5,170 nucleotides of DNA, from NCBI GenBank assembly GCA_018830465.1, contig JAHJSI010000035.1:1-5170 (forward strand). Direction: 5' to 3'. The notes beneath the pieces are model-generated. The model saw only the letters and a program-made list of their open reading frames with translations, searched no databases and was not told where the DNA came from. This document shows, one piece after another, positions 1 through 4,554 of this stretch (positions within the stretch are counted from its first letter, which is position 1; each line of letters begins with the position of its first letter). The position numbers and the translations under genes were made by a program. The stretch is from Patescibacteria group bacterium. GTDB lineage: Bacteria > Patescibacteriota > Patescibacteriia > UBA2169.

Positions 1-1
1 G

Positions 2-172
2 AACATGCCAGCGATTCTATCAAAAAGGCGTGAAGTTCAGAAGATGCGCTGTGTGAGCGATAAAGAAGTAATCAAGCACATGGATTCCAAGCTTGAATTT
101 TCAGAAGTGAGCAATCCAATTTTGAAGCATATTGTAAGTCCGATTGTGAAATTGTATTATAAAATTATATGA
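2..172 (+). CDS. C-terminal end of a probable GT2 family glycosyltransferase (partial, 5' end outside window)
   Basis: Reading from base 2 gives 56 codons without a stop, ending at TGA 170-172. The peptide starts NMPAILSKRREVQKMR, continues with CVSDKEVIKHM, and ends in a short tail, KLYYKII. A basic Lys-Arg-Arg segment followed by a 'VSDKE' turn is typical of the cytoplasmic tail that follows the membrane-associated helices in many GT2 (rhamnosyltransferase-like) enzymes, where the tail follows the catalytic domain. The catalytic domain itself lies outside the window, so the GT2 call rests on resemblance of the tail only. The stop overlaps the start of the next gene by four bases (ATGA, 169-172), which indicates one operon and probable translational coupling. 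It could instead be the tail of another membrane-associated sugar-modifying enzyme. Confidence 0.6.
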   Translation, partial: NMPAILSKRREVQKMRCVSDKEVIKHMDSKLEFSEVSNPILKHIVSPIVKLYYKII

Positions 173-1347
173 GCAAAAAAGTTGCAATTATAACACCTGT
201 ATTTCCGCCTTATTGCGGAGGAATTGGCAGTGTGGCATTAAACCATGCGCGGATTTTGATTGACAAAGGACAAGATGTGATAGTGTTTGTGCCTGATTAC
301 GGATATAAACACGAGACCCCCTCTCAATCTCCTCCTTGGCAAGGGGGAGAGGTGTGTCTTTTAGAACCAGTTGCAAAATATGGGAATGCGGCATATGTTC
401 CACAGCTTTGTAGTAAATTGCGTGATTATCATACAGTGATATTACAATATCCATTTTTTGGTGGAATGCGCGCGGTTTATAAAGCAAAAAAGAAATATAA
501 ATTTAAATTGATTTTGAACTATAATATGGACGTGGTTGGTAATAGGTTACCTGCCCGACGGAGCCTTGGCGAAGTTGGGAAAGATTTAATATTTTGGTAC
601 GTGACAAAATATTTCTTGCCGCGGATTGTGAAACATGCAGATATTGTGCTTGCGTCATCTGAAGATTATGCAAAGCATTCTGATCTAGGAAAGTATTGGT
701 CTGATGATAAAAAATTCAAAGTATTGCCAATTGGAGTTGATGTGTCGCGATTCAAGCCATTTGAAGTTGATGAAGAATTTAAAAAGAATTTAAATATCAA
801 ACCAGATGAAAAAATTGTGCTATTTGTCGGCGGATTAGATAAAGCGCATTATTTTAAAGGAGTAGAATATTTGATTCGTGCAGTTGAACATATTAAATCT
901 CACAGCGCGTTTAAGATTGTTATTGTGGGGCGAGGGGAGTTGCAGCAGGAGTATCGTAAATTAGCAGAAAAACTTAATGTCAAAGATAAAATAATGTTTA
1001 CTGGCGGTATTTCAGATAATTATCTTGTAAAGCTATATCAAATGGCATATGTGACAGTTTTGCCGTCAATTGACCAGTCAGAATCATTTGGGATTGTTCT
1101 TGCTGAATCAATGGCATGTGGAACTCCTGTCATAGCGTCTAATCTTCCAGGAGTTAGGTCTGTGTTTGAAGATGGTGTCACTGGTTTTGTTTCTGCTGTG
1201 CGCGATGAGAAGAATTTAGCAGAGAAAATATCATTTATTTTAAATAATCCAGAAAAAGAAGTTCAAATGCGTGATGCGTGCGTAAAGTTAGTTCAAGAAA
1301 AATATGACTGGAATAAAATAGCAGATAAATTCATGGAATTATTATGA
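169..1347 (+). CDS. GT4 family (GT-B fold) glycosyltransferase, cytoplasmic
   Basis: This is a complete 392-residue protein, a normal length for the family. The N-terminal Rossmann domain opens with KKVAIITPVFPPYCGGIGSV (residues 3-22), the usual acceptor-side strand and Gly-rich loop of GT4 enzymes. The C-terminal donor-binding domain has VLPIGVDVSRFKP (185-197), LFVGGLDKAHYFKG (218-231), VIVGRGEL (251-258) and ESFGIVLAESMACGTPVI (305-322). The last contains the E-x7-E pair (E305, E313) of retaining GT4 enzymes that contacts the nucleotide-sugar. K230 is the expected donor-phosphate lysine; the common Arg of 'VGR' is Gly222 here. The enzyme should move a sugar from a nucleotide-sugar to a lipid-linked or glycan acceptor at the inner membrane face. 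Which sugar cannot be told. The start overlaps the upstream stop (ATGA) and the end overlaps the next start (ATGA 1344-1347). No clear Shine-Dalgarno is seen, so coupled translation is likely. Oddly, residues about 49-63 and 127-138 come from two palindromic repeat elements. Confidence 0.92.
   Translation: MSKKVAIITPVFPPYCGGIGSVALNHARILIDKGQDVIVFVPDYGYKHETPSQSPPWQGGEVCLLEPVAKYGNAAYVPQLCSKLRDYHTVILQYPFFGGMRAVYKAKKKYKFKLILNYNMDVVGNRLPARRSLGEVGKDLIFWYVTKYFLPRIVKHADIVLASSEDYAKHSDLGKYWSDDKKFKVLPIGVDVSRFKPFEVDEEFKKNLNIKPDEKIVLFVGGLDKAHYFKGVEYLIRAVEHIKSHSAFKIVIVGRGELQQEYRKLAEKLNVKDKIMFTGGISDNYLVKLYQMAYVTVLPSIDQSESFGIVLAESMACGTPVIASNLPGVRSVFEDGVTGFVSAVRDEKNLAEKISFILNNPEKEVQMRDACVKLVQEKYDWNKIADKFMELL
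328..350. repeat. Imperfect palindrome embedded in frame in the GT4 gene (element 1)
   Basis: The centre is CCTTG-G-CAAGG (334-344). The arms extend outward to 328 and 350, giving 11 pairings including one G-T. Further out, CCCCTCTC (near 318-325) nearly mirrors GAGAGGTG (347-354), so the full element may span about 313-357. It is markedly C-rich then G-rich, unlike the AT-rich gene around it. It is translated as SQSPPWQGGE (residues 52-61), a peptide with no role in the GT4 fold. I read it as a copy of a dispersed palindromic repeat inserted without breaking the frame. That it is dispersed in the genome is inference. Confidence 0.65.
554..579. repeat. Imperfect palindrome embedded in frame in the GT4 gene (element 2)
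   Basis: The arms CCCGAC (554-559) and GTTGGG (574-579) pair over six positions with one G-T. A symmetric GGA/GAA internal mismatch follows, then GCC-TT-GGC at the centre (563-570). The 26-bp element is exactly symmetric in spacing. It is translated within residues 127-138 (peptide PARRSLGEVGK), which falls between the NYNMDVVGN strand region and the following helix. It differs in sequence from the palindrome at 328-350 but shares the CTTGGC-like centre, and it is GC-richer than the flanking gene. It is probably another mobile or dispersed repeat of the host genome. Confidence 0.6.
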
Positions 1348-3521
1348 TTATCTTGTTGGCTTTATATTATTTGATAAGCGCGGTTGTGTGGGGCTCTGTT
1401 GTGAGCCGGGTTTTGCCATTATCGCGCGCAATGTCTTATGCGTTTGGGTTTTTGACTGGATTTTATTTGTCCGCGTTCGCGATAGGGATTCCGGTTGTTG
1501 TTTGGAAATACGACAGGTTGTGCGTGGTGATTGGAATGGCGGCCGTGCTTTTGATTGGCTTTGTGTTATGGTTGGCCATAAAAAAGAAAAATGAAGACTT
1601 GTTTTCTAGTTTTAAAATTAGAACAGAATTGATTGCATTTGCTTTAAAAGATAAATTAGTGATTGCATTTGCTGTGTTGTCCGTGTTATTCATATTTTTT
1701 ATATTTCACGCGCGCACAGGAGTATATATTTTATCGCCTTGGGACGCGCTTACGTCATTTTTATTGATGCTGTTTTTCGCGTTATGTTTTATTGTTGTTA
1801 AAATGATTCTTTCACAAAGGTCTGTGGGGCTTGTGCTTGGCGTAATAATAATATTTTCATACATGACGCACGCGTATCTGCCAGTTGTTTATGAAACAGG
1901 ATTTGGAGGAGATAAATGGCGGCATATTGCGGCAGAAAAATGGCTTCAAGATGGAGAGATTTATACTCCAAGCATTTGGGGAGAAGCAGAGAGGTCAGAT
2001 GTGCATTTTGGCGCTATTGCTATGCCTGAAGCATTAGTTGCGGGCAACAAAACATCATACGCCAGCCAGTGGTCAACAACAATTATGTTGTCAGAAGCTA
2101 TTGGAGTAGATATTTTCTGGATTGATTTGCTTCTTGTCTTCATATTCTGGTCATTGTTTTTGCCATTGATTTTGTATTTGTTCGGCAAAATTATATTTGA
2201 AAATGAGCGTCTTGGATTGTTATTCGCGTTTTTGCCGACTCTGTTTTACACATTCCAATCCGAAGGCGCGATTACGATTCCAGTTTCATTTGGGCATTTG
2301 TTTTTCTTTTTTGCGCTTCTTGTCTGGATATATTATGTTAAAGAAGGCAAGCGATCAACTTTGTATTTCGCAAGCGCGTTATCCTTGATATTTTATTGGG
2401 GATATATTTTGAATTTTTTTATGCTGATTTTGATTGGAGTTCTTTGTTATGCTTGGCGCAAGCTGTTCATGGAGCGAAAGCATTGGTATAAATTCAAATT
2501 AAAATTCGGGTTCTCTGATAAACGTTTAGCATTTCGCGATAAAACAATTTTTGGCTTGCTTGTGATTGGATCTATTTTTTTGATTCCGTTTTTGGAAATT
2601 TTTCAAGGACTTTCATATTATGCGGCTGGCTCTCTCTCTGTCATGGGAATTGTAGGCGCATTAGCTGACGCGTTCGGCCGCTTGTCAGGATTTATCGGCA
2701 TCATAGTTCCGCCCGACTATATTGATCAAGGCAATTTTTTATATAACCAAACAAAGGAAAGCTTGTCTCGTCTGCCGTTATTTTCATACAGGGCAGTGCC
2801 TTTTGTTGTTTCAATGATTGTGTGGATTTTTATTTGGTGGGCAATATATCGCGTGATGCGCTATATGCGCGAGAAAAAGACAATTGTTTTATTTGCGATT
2901 TTATTTATAATCACAATGCTTTCATATTTTATATCTTGGTCATTCACAGAAGGGGTGCATATTTTAGCTCGTCGTCTTAATGAAACAATTGTATTTTTTA
3001 TGATTATATTTTTAGGATACGGCATTTGGCTCTTCTTGTCTGAAAAACGGATTAAAATATTGCAGCGCAAAAAAATTCTTGCGATTTGTTTTGTTCTTGC
3101 TTTTGCCGCGACTAGCGCTTACGCGTCTGGTCCGAAACTTCAGCTTGTGACTAGAGATGAGATTCGCGCAGCGGAAATTGTGTGGGACGAGCATAAGTAT
3201 GATGAAGAACCATATTGTGTTATAGCAAACACTTGGCCTTTGCTTGGGCTTGAGGCAGTCACTGGCATGCGCATTATTGCTGGTAATTTTCCAGTATATC
3301 GAGAATACGCCCAGCCAGAGAGAGTTACGATTTTTGAAGGCATGTCAAAGTCCCCATCAACGCATTGGATAGACCACGCGTTCGCGGTCACAAACGCTTC
3401 AGTTTGTTATTATATGACAGAGAAGCCTTGGGTAAGCGATTCTGTGCTTGATAAAACAATTGAACTTCTTGGCGAACCAAGGAGGGTTGGGAGAGTATAT
3501 ATTTGGCGATTATCTAAGTAA
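1344..3521 (+). CDS. Large polytopic membrane protein with extracytoplasmic C-terminal domain, possibly a GT-C-like glycosyltransferase
   Basis: The protein has 725 residues. I count about 15 hydrophobic membrane segments, near residues 1-21, 29-55, 58-79, 104-122, 134-155, 161-180, 257-280, 287-303, 314-332, 345-372, 401-420, 430-456, 483-503, 512-532, 545-566 and 577-595 (one or two are doubtful). Between the sixth and seventh lies a hydrophilic loop (about 183-255) containing GFGGDKWRHIAAEKW and a GEIYTPS stretch. Acidic residues in an outside loop are what GT-C enzymes use for catalysis, so D190 is a candidate. Residues about 597-725 form a soluble tail with mixed secondary structure, ending VYIWRLSK. 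I do not recognise the family. A GT-C transferase using a lipid-linked sugar, or a polymerase or oligosaccharide transferase, would fit the glycosyltransferase neighbours. The start shares ATGA with the preceding stop and has no strong ribosome binding site, so it is probably coupled. Its 3' end overlaps the convergent gene by 12 bp. Confidence 0.85.
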   Translation: MIILLALYYLISAVVWGSVVSRVLPLSRAMSYAFGFLTGFYLSAFAIGIPVVVWKYDRLCVVIGMAAVLLIGFVLWLAIKKKNEDLFSSFKIRTELIAFALKDKLVIAFAVLSVLFIFFIFHARTGVYILSPWDALTSFLLMLFFALCFIVVKMILSQRSVGLVLGVIIIFSYMTHAYLPVVYETGFGGDKWRHIAAEKWLQDGEIYTPSIWGEAERSDVHFGAIAMPEALVAGNKTSYASQWSTTIMLSEAIGVDIFWIDLLLVFIFWSLFLPLILYLFGKIIFENERLGLLFAFLPTLFYTFQSEGAITIPVSFGHLFFFFALLVWIYYVKEGKRSTLYFASALSLIFYWGYILNFFMLILIGVLCYAWRKLFMERKHWYKFKLKFGFSDKRLAFRDKTIFGLLVIGSIFLIPFLEIFQGLSYYAAGSLSVMGIVGALADAFGRLSGFIGIIVPPDYIDQGNFLYNQTKESLSRLPLFSYRAVPFVVSMIVWIFIWWAIYRVMRYMREKKTIVLFAILFIITMLSYFISWSFTEGVHILARRLNETIVFFMIIFLGYGIWLFLSEKRIKILQRKKILAICFVLAFAATSAYASGPKLQLVTRDEIRAAEIVWDEHKYDEEPYCVIANTWPLLGLEAVTGMRIIAGNFPVYREYAQPERVTIFEGMSKSPSTHWIDHAFAVTNASVCYYMTEKPWVSDSVLDKTIELLGEPRRVGRVYIWRLSK

Positions 3522-4451
3522 ACTTTTTGGAAACAAACCTGTCTGAAACCAAGAAAGGATTGTTTTGTTTGAAACTGTTTTCTTTTTTAGATTTTCTGAC
3601 CTTGTTTTAAATACGTTAAGTGCTCCAATTATTCCATTAACATATGCTTTAAAAATTTTTCTTGCGCGCCCTTTGAAAATATAATAGAAAAATATAAATA
3701 TATGTCCAGCGAAAAACCATGGAGATTGCCAGAGCAGGAGAGCGAGTGGCAGATTTTTAAATTGCGTCCAAAGCAGATTGCGGTAAGTATGATAAACCAC
3801 GAAATCAGATAACTTGCCATGAATAGCAGAACCCTTGTGATACACAATTGCTTTGCTTGCGTATCCAGCTTCAAATCCTTGGTTGCGCGCGCGCCATCCT
3901 AAATCCAAATCTTCCGCGTACGCGAAATATTTTTTATCAAACACGCCAACAGTTTCAATTAATTTGCGTGAATACAAAGCGCATCCTCCTGAAGCACAGA
4001 ATAATTTTTGATTTTCATTTGTTCTGTTAAATGGCAATCCTGATGACATTAATACAATGCCAAGATTATCAATCTTGTCGCGATAATGATATTGCATCAT
4101 GCGCGGAGCCACCATATCCGCGTTTGTTGAAATCATCTCTTTCAAAAAGTTTGGCTCAACAATAGTATCATTATTCAAAAGCAGAACAGCATCTACTTGA
4201 TTATTTGCTAAAGCAGAGCGAATACCGACATTATTACCCTCTGCAAAACCCAGATTTTTTTTATTTTGGATGATTTTTACAAAATCGCCAAATTCGGCTT
4301 CTATAGCGTTTTTGTGCTCTAAAACGTCATTATTTACCACAATTACAGAAAAGCGCTCATAATCCAATTTTTGGAGGGATTTCAAGCATTCTCGCGTGTC
4401 AGAGAGGTTTTTATAGTGCAAAATTATGATTGCAATGCGTGAAAATTTCAT
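3510..4451 (-). CDS. GT2 family glycosyltransferase, rhamnosyltransferase-like
   Basis: This is a complete 313-residue GT-A enzyme of usual length. It begins KFSRIAIIILHYKNLSDTRECLKSL, the first strand and helix of GT2 enzymes. VVNND follows at 38-42, NLGFAEGNN at 66-74 and LLNNDT at 91-96; NND 93-95 stands in for the DxD metal and nucleotide motif. Further on are ASGGCALYSR (153-162) and AEDLDLGWR (179-187), with the catalytic-base-type Glu-Asp at 180-181, then VYHKGSA (203-209). The set and order match the WbbL-like rhamnosyltransferases. The sugar is not proven by this. A hydrophobic stretch at about 233-259 and the basic tail KGRARKIFK suggest membrane association. The start ATG (4449-4451) gives the expected N-terminus, but no Shine-Dalgarno is visible just upstream (ATATTTGTCAA). 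The gene converges on the membrane-protein gene and is divergent from the gene starting at 4555. Confidence 0.92.
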   Translation of the reverse strand: MKFSRIAIIILHYKNLSDTRECLKSLQKLDYERFSVIVVNNDVLEHKNAIEAEFGDFVKIIQNKKNLGFAEGNNVGIRSALANNQVDAVLLLNNDTIVEPNFLKEMISTNADMVAPRMMQYHYRDKIDNLGIVLMSSGLPFNRTNENQKLFCASGGCALYSRKLIETVGVFDKKYFAYAEDLDLGWRARNQGFEAGYASKAIVYHKGSAIHGKLSDFVVYHTYRNLLWTQFKNLPLALLLWQSPWFFAGHIFIFFYYIFKGRARKIFKAYVNGIIGALNVFKTRSENLKKKTVSNKTILSWFQTGLFPKSLLR

Positions 4452-4480
4452 TTGACAAATATTTGTTGATATGGTATATA
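4452..4480 (+). promoter_or_regulatory. Strong sigma-70-like promoter with extended -10
   Basis: TTGACA at 4452-4457 is a perfect -35 box. After a 17-bp spacer comes TATATA (4475-4480), preceded by TGG (4472-4474), which is an extended -10 TGN motif. An alternative -10, TATAGT, lies at 4479-4484 but with a longer, less favourable spacing. Transcription would begin near 4487-4490, leaving a leader of about 65 bases before the ATG at 4555. This is the best promoter match I see in the window, and it faces the Phe/Ala/Val-rich membrane protein gene. Confidence 0.7.
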
Positions 4481-4481
4481 T

Positions 4482-4510
4482 AGTATCTCAAAAGAGAAAT
4501 ATAAAATCAA
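4482..4510 (-). promoter_or_regulatory. Possible minus-strand promoter for the GT2 gene
   Basis: On the minus strand, TTGATT (complement of 4505-4510) is followed after 17 bp by GATACT (complement of 4482-4487). These match the sigma-70 type consensus at four of six positions each. A transcript from here would start about 25-30 bases before the GT2 ATG. The boxes lie downstream of, and next to, the stronger plus-strand promoter, so the two would initiate face to face over a few bases. The match is weak and AT-rich DNA gives many such matches by chance. Confidence 0.25.
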
Positions 4511-4528
4511 GCTCTTCTACAACTCACA

Positions 4529-4542
4529 GGGCTCAACAGCCC
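4529..4542 (+). promoter_or_regulatory. Leader hairpin abutting the ribosome binding site
   Basis: GGGCT (4529-4533), loop CAAC, then AGCCC (4538-4542) make a perfect 5-bp hairpin whose last base is directly followed by the AAGGAG site. Outer pairing is also possible: CTCTT (4512-4516) with AGGAG (4544-4548), including one G-U, and ATC (4506-4508) with GAT (4551-4553). In that fold the ribosome binding site would be closed. There is no run of T after the hairpin, so it is not a terminator. A role in mRNA stability or translation control is inference. Confidence 0.45.
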
Positions 4543-4548
4543 AAGGAG
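4543..4548 (+). promoter_or_regulatory. Ribosome binding site of the Phe/Ala/Val-rich membrane protein
   Basis: AAGGAG lies six bases before ATG 4555-4557. It decides the start: an in-frame ATG at 4549-4551 sits immediately against the site and is too close to be used. It is the only clear Shine-Dalgarno at a gene start in the window. Confidence 0.8.
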
Positions 4549-4554
4549 ATGATC

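Noticed and set aside
188..487. Minus-strand open frame of about 100 codons
   Set aside because: It lies wholly inside the GT4 gene, whose motifs are clear, and resembles no known protein.
2197..2388. Short plus-strand and minus-strand frames within the membrane-protein gene, such as this one
   Set aside because: They are internal to a well-supported 725-codon gene, lack ribosome binding sites and show no recognisable domain.
3531..3590. Possible terminator: AACAAACC and GGATTGTT with a later T-rich run
   Set aside because: The stem has a mismatch, a long loop and a low GC content, the T-run is separated from it, and the region is coding on the minus strand.
3880..3900. GCGCGCGCGCC run as a possible Z-DNA or regulatory element
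   Set aside because: It encodes the conserved GWRARN segment of the GT2 enzyme and is short, so coding constraint and the GCG-rich codon habit of the window explain it.
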